A stretch of 64,000 bases of DNA from Novosphingobium subterraneum (GTDB taxonomy: Bacteria; Pseudomonadota; Alphaproteobacteria; Sphingomonadales; Sphingomonadaceae): assembly GCF_000807925.1 (NCBI RefSeq), contig NZ_JRVC01000023.1, positions 48,211-112,210 of the forward strand, given 5' to 3'. Position 1 is the stretch's first letter; each line of letters starts with the position of its first letter. The notes under the pieces were generated by a model. It made no database searches. It worked only from the letters and a program-made list of their open reading frames with translations, and was not told the DNA's origin. The translations under genes were made by a program, and so were the position numbers. Below are positions 52,347 to 60,583 of this stretch, piece by piece.

Positions 52347-54281
52347 ATGAGTAATGCTGTCAGCAATGCCGAACCAGCCAGTGGAAGCGCACCTGCGCAT
52401 TCCGCAGGGCACGGTCATCCCGGCCATTCGCACGGCCCCCTGCTCAAACTTGCTGTCGGCGCCATCGGGGTCGTGTTCGGCGATATCGGTACCAGCCCGC
52501 TTTACGCGCTGCGCGATACGTTTGCCGGCCATCACAAGCTCCCGCTCGACCTGCTGCACATCTACGGCATCATCAGCCTGATGTTCTGGTCGATGATGAT
52601 CATCGTGACGTTCAAGTACGTCTCGATCATCATGCGCGCCGACAACAAGGGCGAAGGCGGCAGCCTTGCACTGCTTGCGCTGATCAACCAGCACACGGAT
52701 GGAAAGCGCTGGGGCAAGGGGATCATCCTTCTGGGGGTGTTCGCCACCGCGCTGTTCTATGGTGACTCCATGATCACCCCGGCGGTTTCGGTAATGGGCG
52801 CGATCGAAGGCGTCGCGGTTTACCGACCTGACATGCATCCGCTGATCGTGCCGCTGGTCGTCGGTATCCTGATTGGCCTGTTCTTTATCCAGAGCCGCGG
52901 GACCGAGAAGGTTGCCGCGTTCTTCGGGCCGATCATGCTGGTCTATTTCGGCACGATTGCGGTGCTCGGGAGCTTCAGCATCGCTGAATACCCTCAGGTC
53001 ATCACCGCGCTCAGCCCCCACCACGCGGTCACCATGTTCATCTCCGACCCATGGCGAGGCTTCCTGGCCATGGGCGCCGCCGTGCTTGCAGTGACCGGTG
53101 CCGAGGCGCTTTACGCAGACATGGGCCACTTTGGCCGCAGCCCGATCCGGATGTCGTGGCTGGTCTTCGTCCTTCCGGCGCTGGTGCTCAACTATCTCGG
53201 CCAGGCATCGCTGCTGATCCGCAATCCCGCGGCGCTCGAAAGCCCGTTCTATTATCTTGCGCCAGAGTGGTTCCAGTGGCCGCTGCTGTTCATTGCCTCC
53301 TGCGCTGCCGTGATCGCCTCGCAAGCAGTGATCTCCGGCGCATTTTCGGTGACCCAGCAGGCGATCCAGCTTGGTTTCATCCCGCGCATGACGATCAAGC
53401 ACACCTCCACTGCGGCCGGCCAGATCTACATCCCCGTGATCAACTGGGCGCTGATGATTGCGGTGATCCTGCTGGTGCTGGTGTTCCAGCGCTCGTCGAA
53501 CCTCACGGCCGCCTATGGCATCGCGGTCACCGGTGCGATGCTGATCGACAACTTCCTTCTTGCCGTTGTGCTGTTCAAGCTGTGGCATTGGAAGGCTCCT
53601 GCGGCCGTCGTCATGCTGGCCTTGTTCTTCGCGATCGACGGGGCATACCTTGGCGCGAACATGACCAAGATCCCCGACGGTGGCTGGGTTCCGCTGGTGA
53701 TGGGCATTGCCATCTTCACCCTGTTGACGACATGGTCGCGTGGCCGTGCCCTGATGCGGGAGAACATGGCCGAAGGCACGATCCCGCTTGAGGTGTTCAC
53801 AAAGTCTGCCCATTCGAGCGCGGCGCGCGTGTCCGGCACGGCGATCTTCATGGCGTCGACTGCCGCTGGCGTCCCTTCGGCCCTGCTGCACAACATCAAG
53901 CACAACAAGGTCCTGCACGAGCGCGTCGTGATCCTCACGGTCTCGATCGAGGATGTGCCCTACGTTGACGAGGGCGATCGCTATTCGGTCAAGGACTTCG
54001 GCAACGGCTTTTACCGGCTGAACCTTCGATTTGGCTTCCTCGAAGAGACGGACGTGCCCGGCGCATTGAAGGGCGTGAGCATGTGTGGCGAGCCGTTCAA
54101 CATGATGAAGACCAGCTTCTTCCTCTCGCGCCAGACGCTCATCCCCTCGGAAAAGCCCGGCATGGCTTTGTGGCGCGAGAAGTTGTTTGCCTGGATGTTG
54201 CGTAATGCGGCAAGCGCCATGGAGTTCTTCCGGCTTCCCACCAACCGCGTTGTCGAACTGGGCAGTCAGTTGAAGATTTGA
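52347..54281 (+). CDS. kup: Low-affinity potassium transporter Kup
   Basis: 644 residues. Hydrophilic, His-rich N-terminus (GHGHPGHSHG), then 12 membrane helices with the Kup hallmarks AIGVVFGDIGTSPLYALRDTF, NKGEGGSLALLALI and GDSMITPAVSVMGAIEGV, and a ~150 residue C-terminal cytoplasmic domain (FYRLNLRFGFLEETDVPGALK). K+/H+ symport. A histidine kinase and receiver follow in the same direction, and a sigma-EcfG-like promoter lies upstream. Confidence 0.96.
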   Translation: MSNAVSNAEPASGSAPAHSAGHGHPGHSHGPLLKLAVGAIGVVFGDIGTSPLYALRDTFAGHHKLPLDLLHIYGIISLMFWSMMIIVTFKYVSIIMRADNKGEGGSLALLALINQHTDGKRWGKGIILLGVFATALFYGDSMITPAVSVMGAIEGVAVYRPDMHPLIVPLVVGILIGLFFIQSRGTEKVAAFFGPIMLVYFGTIAVLGSFSIAEYPQVITALSPHHAVTMFISDPWRGFLAMGAAVLAVTGAEALYADMGHFGRSPIRMSWLVFVLPALVLNYLGQASLLIRNPAALESPFYYLAPEWFQWPLLFIASCAAVIASQAVISGAFSVTQQAIQLGFIPRMTIKHTSTAAGQIYIPVINWALMIAVILLVLVFQRSSNLTAAYGIAVTGAMLIDNFLLAVVLFKLWHWKAPAAVVMLALFFAIDGAYLGANMTKIPDGGWVPLVMGIAIFTLLTTWSRGRALMRENMAEGTIPLEVFTKSAHSSAARVSGTAIFMASTAAGVPSALLHNIKHNKVLHERVVILTVSIEDVPYVDEGDRYSVKDFGNGFYRLNLRFGFLEETDVPGALKGVSMCGEPFNMMKTSFFLSRQTLIPSEKPGMALWREKLFAWMLRNAASAMEFFRLPTNRVVELGSQLKI

Positions 54282-54377
54282 ACGGTCCGCTTCGGTTCGT
54301 CCGGTTTTCAGTAGCGGATATTGGAATTCGGGAGAATTCCGTTACTTCTTGCCCAACGTGGCAACAGGGACGCCCAC

Positions 54378-55352
54378 ATGGCCGATAGCGCGCTTCTGCG
54401 CGAGATTCTCGATGCTCAGCTTGAAACCGTCTGCCGTTTTCGGGCGGACGGCACGATCCTGTTCGTCAATCGCGCCTACGCAGCAACCTTGGGGCGCGAG
54501 CCGCACGAACTGACGGGGCGGAACCTGTGGGATTTCGTCACGGGTGAAGATCAGGCGCATGTCCGCGCCATGTTGCTCAACCTGACCCCTGCGCAGCCTG
54601 AACTGACCATAGAGAACCGTTTCGAAGCTGCGGGCGGGACCCGGTGGATGCTGTGGCGCAATCACGCCCTCGAATTCGATGATGCGGGCGCATGGTCGGT
54701 TGCCCAATCGACCGGCATCGACATTACCGAGCGCAAGCAACTGGAAGAGCAACTCAAGCTGCTCGTCGACGAGCTGAATCATCGCGTGAAGAACACGCTC
54801 ATGGTGGTTCAGGCGATGGCTCATCAGACGTTTCGTGGCGAAGGCGCAGCCGATGGTCGCATCAGCACATTCAGCGACAGGCTTGCCGCGCTATCCGGAG
54901 CCCACGACGCCCTGAGCCGGACAAACTGGGCCGGAGCGCGGCTGGCCGATATCGTGAACCATGGGCTGTTGATCTGCAGAGCCGATGACATGCGGCTCGA
55001 TGTGTCGGGGCCGGAAGTGATCATGCCTGCCAATGCCACTGTTTCGCTGGTCATGGTCCTGCATGAACTGGCTACCAACGCCATGAAATACGGCGCGCTG
55101 TCGGGCCTTACCGGCCGAGTGACGGTGCGTTGGGCGCTCGATGACTCCGAAATGGTTGTAATAGATTGGGTCGAAAGCGGTGGCCCTGAGGTGAATATGC
55201 CGGAACGCAAGGGTTTCGGCTCGCGCCTGTTGGCCGAAGCGATACCTCGCCAGCTTGGTGGTCGCGTCGATCTGGACTATGACAGGGCCGGGTTACGATG
55301 CCGTATCGCAGTGCCGCATTTCCGGCCATTTCCTGGGACGCAAGATGATTGA
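54378..55352 (+). CDS. PAS-containing HWE-type sensor histidine kinase
   Basis: 324 residues, no membrane segment. N-terminal PAS domain (about 10-120; DGTILFVNRAYAATLGREPHELTGRNLWDF, then ...GIDITERKQLEEQ). HWE/HisKA_2-type kinase core: His135 in LVDELNHRVKNTLMVVQAMAHQTF, HELATNAMKYGAL, and the WVESGGP that gives the HWE class its name. Soluble kinases of this class feed the PhyR general-stress pathway or light/redox responses in sphingomonads. ATG 54378 is preferred over 54321. Overlaps the receiver gene by 8 bases, so the two are co-translated. Confidence 0.88.
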   Translation: MADSALLREILDAQLETVCRFRADGTILFVNRAYAATLGREPHELTGRNLWDFVTGEDQAHVRAMLLNLTPAQPELTIENRFEAAGGTRWMLWRNHALEFDDAGAWSVAQSTGIDITERKQLEEQLKLLVDELNHRVKNTLMVVQAMAHQTFRGEGAADGRISTFSDRLAALSGAHDALSRTNWAGARLADIVNHGLLICRADDMRLDVSGPEVIMPANATVSLVMVLHELATNAMKYGALSGLTGRVTVRWALDDSEMVVIDWVESGGPEVNMPERKGFGSRLLAEAIPRQLGGRVDLDYDRAGLRCRIAVPHFRPFPGTQDD

Positions 55353-55695
55353 CGGGAAACGCATACTGGTCGTTGAAGACGAGTTCATTGTCGCGGCAAT
55401 GCTTTGCGATACCCTGGAGGATCACGGCGCCATGCCTGTGGGTCCGGTCGGCAGGGTGAGCGAGGGGCTGGATGTGATCGCCGCAGGCGGAATAGACGCT
55501 GCGGTACTTGATTGGAACCTTGCCGGGGAATCCGGTTCGTCACTGGCAGAAGCGCTTGCCGCGCGAGACGTTCCGTTCATCATCGCCACGGGTTATGGTT
55601 CGGTCGATGCGCCGTTCAACGATCGGCCAATTCTGAGCAAGCCGTACGTGTCGGCCCATCTCATTGAAAAGCTTTCCGGTCTTTTCACCGGCTGA
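55345..55695 (+). CDS. Single-domain response regulator of FAT GUY type
   Basis: 116 residues, receiver only. Acidic pocket E11-D12, phosphorylation site Asp56 (VLDWNL), Lys99 (LSKP). The PFIIATGYG stretch (77-85) matches the FAT GUY motif PFxFATGYG that defines a receiver group in alphaproteobacterial stress signalling; SdrG of Sphingomonas belongs to it. Probably phosphorylated by the overlapping HWE kinase. Ends at a bidirectional hairpin. Confidence 0.88.
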   Translation: MIDGKRILVVEDEFIVAAMLCDTLEDHGAMPVGPVGRVSEGLDVIAAGGIDAAVLDWNLAGESGSSLAEALAARDVPFIIATGYGSVDAPFNDRPILSKPYVSAHLIEKLSGLFTG

Positions 55696-55713
55696 CTTGC
55701 AATACCGTTGAAC

Positions 55714-55738
55714 CCCGGAGCGGCATTGCCGCCCCGGG
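55714..55738. terminator. Bidirectional hairpin between receiver and lipoprotein genes
   Basis: CCCGG-A-GCGGC (55714-55724), ATT loop, GCCGC-C-CCGGG (55728-55738): 10 pairs with one mismatch. No T-run on either strand, but it separates two convergent genes. Confidence 0.6.
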
Positions 55739-55746
55739 AATTCAGA

Positions 55747-56052
55747 TCAGTCCTTCTTGGCTTCCGCCACGGATTCGTTGTGAAGGCTGGCTTCGGCTTC
55801 GGCGGCTTCCTGCTTGGTAGCTGCAGCTGCCTTGTCGGCCATTTCGTCGGTCTTTGCGGCCGCGTTGTCGACGGCAGCAGCGGCCTTGTCACCCAGCTCG
55901 TCAGTAGCGGCCGCTGCGTTGTCGGCAGCGTTGGCAACGTCATTACCGGCCGATTCCGCCGTCGTCTCGGCAGCTTCCTGCGTCTTTTCCGAGCAAGCGG
56001 AAAGCGTCAGGGCGGTCGCCGCGGCGACAGCGAGGATCGTGAACTTGCGCAT
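55747..56052 (-). CDS. Ala-rich small lipoprotein with LEA-like repeats
   Basis: 101 residues. Signal peptide with lipobox (TILAVAAATALTLSACSE, Cys about 20). The mature part is built of imperfect 11-mer-like units rich in Ala, Asp, Glu and Lys (NAADNAAAATDELGDKAAAA and AVDNAAAKTDEMADKAAAAT), predicted amphipathic helix, like LEA or apolipoprotein-type repeats. No enzymatic motif. It may stabilise membranes under desiccation or osmotic stress, which is inference. Confidence 0.75.
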   Translation of the reverse strand: MRKFTILAVAAATALTLSACSEKTQEAAETTAESAGNDVANAADNAAAATDELGDKAAAAVDNAAAKTDEMADKAAAATKQEAAEAEASLHNESVAEAKKD

Positions 56053-56135
56053 GTGGTGAATTACTCCCCTTGGTGTCGTACCCGCAGTGCGGGTTGAGGG
56101 GGCAACGCATGAACACGCATTAGTATCCCGTCGCA

Positions 56136-56167
56136 GAAAAAGAGCGCGGCATCCGAGAATGCCGCGC
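56136..56167 (-). terminator. Terminator of the PuuD-like gene
   Basis: On the minus strand GCGCGGCAT/ATGCCGCGC with a 6-base loop (56167-56144) followed by TCTTTTTC (A-run 56136-56141 on the plus strand). Ends transcription from the gene at 56199-56771. Confidence 0.85.
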
Positions 56168-56198
56168 CCCAGTTCCAGCGCATCAAAGGCTAGAGCCA

Positions 56199-56771
56199 TC
56201 AGCCAAGGTTTGCGCTCACCATGCAGTACAGCATCGGCAGCGACAGCAGCAGATTGGTGCGGCTTGCGGCCAGCGCGCGCGGTGCGGCGGCAGCCTTTTC
56301 CTCAGCCGATGCCTCGACGATGCCGAGAATCTTCTTCTGGGCGGGCCAGATGATGAACCATACGTTGAACGCCATGATCAGCGCCAGCCACATGCCAAGG
56401 CCGATCATGTTGACGTTGCCTTCGCCCGAGAAGGTCATCGCCTGGTGGCCGTATCCGTTCACGAACGCGATGACGAGGCCGGTGATGACCGTAAGCAGCG
56501 CGGCATAGCGGAAGAAGAAGAACACCTTGGGTGCGATGTGACCCGTGATCGCGCCCTTCTGTTCGGCCGGGATCTTCGGCATGGTCGGCACCTGCACGAA
56601 GTTCAGGTAGTAGAGTAAGCCGATCCACAGGATGCCGAAGAAGGCGTGGAGCCAGCGGAACACCGAGTTGGCGTCGACCGGAGCGGATGCGCCGTAGCCC
56701 ACCATCACCGCAATGGCAGCGACGAGACCGACTACGAGTACGAGATGAAGATTGCCAAAGAATTTGGCCAT
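56199..56771 (-). CDS. PuuD-like integral membrane protein (urate hydroxylase N-terminal domain family)
   Basis: 190 residues, five to six membrane helices, with conserved RWLHAFFGILWIGLLYYLNFVQVPTMPKIP, FFFFRYAALLTVITGLVIAF, and MWLALIMAFNVWFIIWPAQKKILG. This is the urate oxidase N-terminal/PuuD membrane domain without a cytochrome c part, common in alphaproteobacteria and of uncertain function. The HA...WIG pattern contains His that could bind heme. Start ATG 56771 (MAKFFGNLHLVLVVGL) chosen. Single gene. Confidence 0.8.
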   Translation of the reverse strand: MAKFFGNLHLVLVVGLVAAIAVMVGYGASAPVDANSVFRWLHAFFGILWIGLLYYLNFVQVPTMPKIPAEQKGAITGHIAPKVFFFFRYAALLTVITGLVIAFVNGYGHQAMTFSGEGNVNMIGLGMWLALIMAFNVWFIIWPAQKKILGIVEASAEEKAAAAPRALAASRTNLLLSLPMLYCMVSANLG

Positions 56772-56914
56772 GTGATTTCCCCCTATGTGCAACCGTCATA
56801 TGGCAGGAGCACGACCATGCCCCCACGGTTGCCGCGCATATTAGGCAGCGTGCCGCAAATGTCACACAAAATTAGGGTTGGGCTGCCAGCCTCTTCGGGA
56901 AGGACAGGCGCGCC

Positions 56915-57574
56915 TCAGTCGTGCGGAGGGTTCTGTTCTACCTCGGTCTGTTCGTCCATTGCCAACCCGTGCTTCATCAGCATGGGTATCTGGGCGAACG
57001 TGAACAGGAACGACAGTGAGGTCACACCCCAGAGCTTTGCCTGCAGCCAGATTTCGAAGTTGCCGTTGGCCGTATTGAAGAAGTACCGCAGGACTTCATT
57101 CAGCCCGGCCAGGAACAGGAAAAAGAACGCCCAGTTCCGCGACAGCTTCAGCCAGCCTTCCTCGTTCAGACCATCGAATGCGGCTTCGAGCAGGTAGCGC
57201 AGCATGGCCTTGCCCTTGGCAAGGCCAGCGAACAGCACGCCAGCAAAGAGCAGATATATCGCCGTTGGCTTGACCTGGATCCAGAAGGGATCGCCCAGCA
57301 GGACAGTCAGCGTCCCGAACCCGAGGATCAGCACGGTCGACAGCCACAGCATCGGCGAAATCTTGCCGAGCCGCAGCTTCGAGACGATCAAAGCCACGAC
57401 GGTTGCGACCATGAAGGCTGCAGTGCCTTTGGTAACGGCCACCACCTCGGCCAGCCCGGCATCACCACTGTCGCGCTTGAAGTAGCGATAGGCGAGGAAG
57501 AACACGAGCAGCGGACCGTAATCGACCAGCAGGTTCAGCCAGGACGATTTGGGCTTCTTTCGGGCCTCGCTCAC
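56915..57574 (-). CDS. Inner-membrane septation protein YciB/IspZ
   Basis: 219 residues with five helices. LVDYGPLLVFFLAYRY, LRLGKISPMLWLSTVLILGFGTLTVLLGDPFWIQVKPTAIYLLFAGVLF and GWLKLSRNWAFFFLFLAGLNEVLRYFF are the YciB signature. Involved in septum formation and inner-membrane homeostasis. Overlaps ftsY by 4 bases. Acidic C-terminal tail (EQTEVEQNPPHD). Confidence 0.92.
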   Translation of the reverse strand: MSEARKKPKSSWLNLLVDYGPLLVFFLAYRYFKRDSGDAGLAEVVAVTKGTAAFMVATVVALIVSKLRLGKISPMLWLSTVLILGFGTLTVLLGDPFWIQVKPTAIYLLFAGVLFAGLAKGKAMLRYLLEAAFDGLNEEGWLKLSRNWAFFFLFLAGLNEVLRYFFNTANGNFEIWLQAKLWGVTSLSFLFTFAQIPMLMKHGLAMDEQTEVEQNPPHD

Positions 57575-58509
57575 CGGAACACTCCTGCGATGACCTTGGC
57601 GACAAGGTCGGGATCGAACGGGCGCAGATCGTCGATCTTTTCGCCCACGCCGATCGCGTGGATCGGCAAGCCGTACTGCTCCGCCGCCGCCACCAGCACG
57701 CCGCCACGCGCGGTGCCGTCAAGCTTGGTCATGATCAGGCCGGTCACCCCTGCCACTTCCTTGAAGATCTCGATCTGCTGCAGCGCATTCTGTCCGTTGG
57801 TGGCATCCAGCACCAGCACCACGTCATGCGGGGCTTCCGGATTGAGGCGGCCGAGCACGCGGCGCACCTTTGCCAGTTCGTCCATCAGCTCGCGCTTGTT
57901 CTGGAGGCGGCCGGCGGTATCGACGATCAGGGTGTCGATGCCGGTGTCGGTGGCGGTCTTTACCGCATCGAACACGATGGCAGCCGGGTCGCCGCCCTCG
58001 GGGCCGGTGACGATGGGCACGCCGAGGCGATCGGCCCATACCTTGAGCTGGCCGATCGCCGCCGCACGGAAGGTGTCGCCCGCTGCCAGCATCACGCCGT
58101 AGTCCTGCTCCTGGAACAGGTGGGCAAGCTTGGCGATGGTGGTTGTCTTGCCCGATCCGTTGACGCCGATCACCAGGATCACCTGCGGACGAGGAAATGC
58201 CACGATTTCCAGCGGCTTGGCAACCGGGCGGAGGATCGCGGCGATCTCTTCGGCCACTGCTTCCTTCAGTCCCCGTTCGTCCACGCCGTTCTCGAACCGG
58301 GCGCTTTTCAGGCGTTCGCGGATGCGGGCGGCGGCACGGGGGCCGAGGTCGGACAGGATCAGCGCGTCCTCGATATCATCGAGTTGCTCGTCGCTCAGGC
58401 GGCTGCTGCCGACGATCCCGCCGAGATTTTCGGCAAGCCGCTCGGACGTCTTGCGGAATCCGCCGAGGATGCGGTCGGACCAGCTGGGGCTGGCGGTTTC
58501 GGCACTCAT
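57571..58509 (-). CDS. ftsY: Signal recognition particle receptor FtsY
   Basis: 312 residues, short form without the long acidic A domain. N domain (LSDEQLDDIEDALILSDLG) followed by the SRP GTPase: GVNGSGKTTTIAKLAHLF, VDTAGRLQNKRELMDELAKV, TKLDGTARGGVLV and AVGEK-like GVGEKIDDLRPFDP. Docks ribosome-nascent-chain-SRP complexes on the membrane; partner Ffh is at the other end of the window. ATGA overlaps with mtaB and yciB. Confidence 0.96.
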   Translation of the reverse strand: MSAETASPSWSDRILGGFRKTSERLAENLGGIVGSSRLSDEQLDDIEDALILSDLGPRAAARIRERLKSARFENGVDERGLKEAVAEEIAAILRPVAKPLEIVAFPRPQVILVIGVNGSGKTTTIAKLAHLFQEQDYGVMLAAGDTFRAAAIGQLKVWADRLGVPIVTGPEGGDPAAIVFDAVKTATDTGIDTLIVDTAGRLQNKRELMDELAKVRRVLGRLNPEAPHDVVLVLDATNGQNALQQIEIFKEVAGVTGLIMTKLDGTARGGVLVAAAEQYGLPIHAIGVGEKIDDLRPFDPDLVAKVIAGVFR

Positions 58510-59726
58510 TCGAGTATTCCTTCAAAAATCCTGGTCGGCGTTACCGTGACGAGGCTCCCGACGGGAGTGCCTTCCGGAACGCGGTAGGTCGCAAAGTGTC
58601 CCGCATGGCCGGTTCCGTCGCGCTCGGCAAGGACTTGCGCAGGCGTGCCGAGGAGCGACTGCAGCCAATCCCGGCGTTGCCTGGCCACTTCGGCCCGGAC
58701 TTCGGCCGCGCGTTCCCTGACGAGCACGGGATCGACTTGCGGCATGCGCGCTGCCGGCGTGCCGGGACGAGGGGAGTAGGGGAAGACGTGGCCGTGGACG
58801 ACCGAGCAGTCGCGCACGATCGAGACATTGTCGGCGTGCATTTCGGGCGTCTCGGTCGGAAAACCTGCGATCAGGTCGGCGCCGATTGCTATGCCTGGGC
58901 GTCGCGCCTTCAAGCGCTGCACCAGATCGATCGCGTCATGGCGCGAGTGCCGCCGTTTCATCCGCTTGAGCACCATGTCGTTGCCGGACTGCAAGGACAG
59001 GTGGACGTGCGGCATCACGCGCGCCTCCTGCGTGATCAGTTCGAACAATAGCGGATCGATCTCCACGCCGTCGAGAGAGGACAGCCGCAAACGGGGCAGG
59101 GCGGGAAAAGCGTGCAGGATCGCCGCGACAAGATCACCAAGCCGCGGGCTACCGGGCAGGTCCGCGCCCCATGAAGTGACATCGACACCCGTCAGAACCA
59201 CCTCGTTGACGCCCTCAAGCCGCGCGATCGCTTCGATGACTGCTGCTGTCACGAGCGAAACGCTGGTCCCCCGGCCTTGCGGGATGATGCAGAAGGTGCA
59301 GGCGTGATCGCATCCGTTCTGCACCGGCACAAAGGCGCGTGTGTGAGAAGTGCCGCTTCCCCGCGAAGGCAGGGGCCGCAGCCGGTTTACGGAAGGTTCC
59401 GTCGCAACACCGAGGTCCCCGCCTTCGTGGGGACGCCATGTGGCGGGCTTCAGCTTGTCGGCATTTGGCACCACCGCATCGACCTCGGCCATTCCGGCGA
59501 AGGCGTCCTGCTCGATCGTGGCGGCGCAGCCGGTCACCACGAGCCGGGCATCGGGATTTTCTCGCCGCAGCCTGCGCACTGCGCGGCGTGACTGGCGCAC
59601 GGCTTCGGCAGTCACGGCGCAGGAGTTGACGACCACGGTCGGCGGTCCATCAGCGAGAAACCCGCTGATCGCCTCGCTTTCGGCAATGTTGAGGCGGCAG
59701 CCGAGAGAGACGACCTGTCCGCTCAT
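58506..59726 (-). CDS. mtaB: tRNA (N6-L-threonylcarbamoyladenosine37-C2)-methylthiotransferase MtaB with in-frame repeat insert
   Basis: 406 residues. MTTase N-terminal [4Fe-4S] cysteines C10 (SLGCRLN), C36 (NSCAVT) and C67 (VVTGCAAT); radical-SAM cysteines C139, C143, C146 (GCDHACTFC). The TRAM domain lies at the end. It adds a methylthio group to t6A37 in ANN-decoding tRNAs. Odd: residues ~98-123 between the two domains are encoded by palindromic element D (59357-59434, 78 bp, 26 codons, frame-neutral). The insert sits in the inter-domain linker and should be tolerated. ATGA overlaps with both neighbours. Confidence 0.93.
   Translation of the reverse strand: MSGQVVSLGCRLNIAESEAISGFLADGPPTVVVNSCAVTAEAVRQSRRAVRRLRRENPDARLVVTGCAATIEQDAFAGMAEVDAVVPNADKLKPATWRPHEGGDLGVATEPSVNRLRPLPSRGSGTSHTRAFVPVQNGCDHACTFCIIPQGRGTSVSLVTAAVIEAIARLEGVNEVVLTGVDVTSWGADLPGSPRLGDLVAAILHAFPALPRLRLSSLDGVEIDPLLFELITQEARVMPHVHLSLQSGNDMVLKRMKRRHSRHDAIDLVQRLKARRPGIAIGADLIAGFPTETPEMHADNVSIVRDCSVVHGHVFPYSPRPGTPAARMPQVDPVLVRERAAEVRAEVARQRRDWLQSLLGTPAQVLAERDGTGHAGHFATYRVPEGTPVGSLVTVTPTRIFEGILE
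59357..59434 (+). repeat. Long palindromic element, copy D, inside mtaB
   Basis: 78 bp: left arm TTCCCCGCGAAGGCAGGGGCC, GCAGCCGGTTTACGGAAGG, TTCCGTCGCAACACCGAGG, right arm TCCCCGCCTTCGTGGGGAC. Inverted terminal arms of 21 bases with 17 matches, inner ACGGAA/TTCCGT pair. Arms themselves fold. In frame, no stop. Confidence 0.85.
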
Positions 59727-60532
59727 GCGGGGAAATCAGCGTCCTCGAAGGAGCCTTCGAAGCTCAGCGCGGCAGGACCGGTCATTTCGATCGAGCCGCC
59801 TTCCGGCCAGGCGATGGTGAGGGGGCCGCCGGGCAGGTCGACGCGGACCTTGCGGCCGGTCAGCTTGCGACGCATGGCTGCCACGGCGGTCGCGCAGGCG
59901 CCGGTGCCGCAGGCGCGGGTCAGGCCTGCACCGCGCTCCCACACGCGCAGCCTGAGGTGATCGGGGCCGACCACGCTGGCAACATTGACGTTCACGCGCT
60001 CGGGAAAAACCGCATCGTTTTCAATGATGGGGCCCAGTCTTTCGAGCTCTACCGCATCGGCATCAGGCACGAAGAATACCGCATGGGGGTTGCCGACATT
60101 GACGCCGACGGGATTTTCCAACTCTTCCCAGCCAAGCGGCAACTCCAGGGTATCCATGGCATAACTCAGGGGTATCTCCTGCCAGCCAAAGCGGGGCAGG
60201 CCCATGTCCACGGTCACGCCATCCTCGCCCGCCTCGGAGCGGATCAGGCCACCCAGGGTCTCGATCGAGTTCGTGCCCCCGAGCAGAAGTCCAACAGCCC
60301 GGCTGGCATTGCCGCAAGCCTCGACCTCGCCGCCGTCGTTGTTGAAGATGCGCATGCGCACGTCGGCGGCCTGCGACGGCTCGAGCACGATGAGCTGGTC
60401 GCAGCCAACGCCGGTGCGGCGGTCGGCCAGCGCGGCGGCGCGGCGGGTGGTCATTGCCACCGGCGTCTCGCGTGCGTCGATCACCACGAAATCGTTGCCG
60501 AGGCCATGCATCTTGCGGAAGGGAATGCGCAT
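59723..60532 (-). CDS. dapF: Diaminopimelate epimerase
   Basis: 269 residues. MRIPFRKMHGLGNDFVVIDAR, the two catalytic cysteines in EACGNASRAVG and TRACGTGACATA, and PHAVFFVPD: all DapF signatures. Converts LL- to meso-diaminopimelate for lysine and peptidoglycan. ATG 60532 begins at the conserved MRIPF. Overlaps the mtaB start. Confidence 0.96.
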   Translation of the reverse strand: MRIPFRKMHGLGNDFVVIDARETPVAMTTRRAAALADRRTGVGCDQLIVLEPSQAADVRMRIFNNDGGEVEACGNASRAVGLLLGGTNSIETLGGLIRSEAGEDGVTVDMGLPRFGWQEIPLSYAMDTLELPLGWEELENPVGVNVGNPHAVFFVPDADAVELERLGPIIENDAVFPERVNVNVASVVGPDHLRLRVWERGAGLTRACGTGACATAVAAMRRKLTGRKVRVDLPGGPLTIAWPEGGSIEMTGPAALSFEGSFEDADFPA

Positions 60533-60583
60533 GGCGCGCGACTTAGGGATTACCGCGCCTCGTGGCAATCATTTCGCCGAAAA

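Noticed and set aside
56104..56129. Second sigma-EcfG-like promoter (GGGAT-N17-CGTT, minus strand) upstream of the Ala-rich lipoprotein
   Set aside because: The -35 matches only three of five bases and the site overlaps a neighbouring terminator region; too weak to list.
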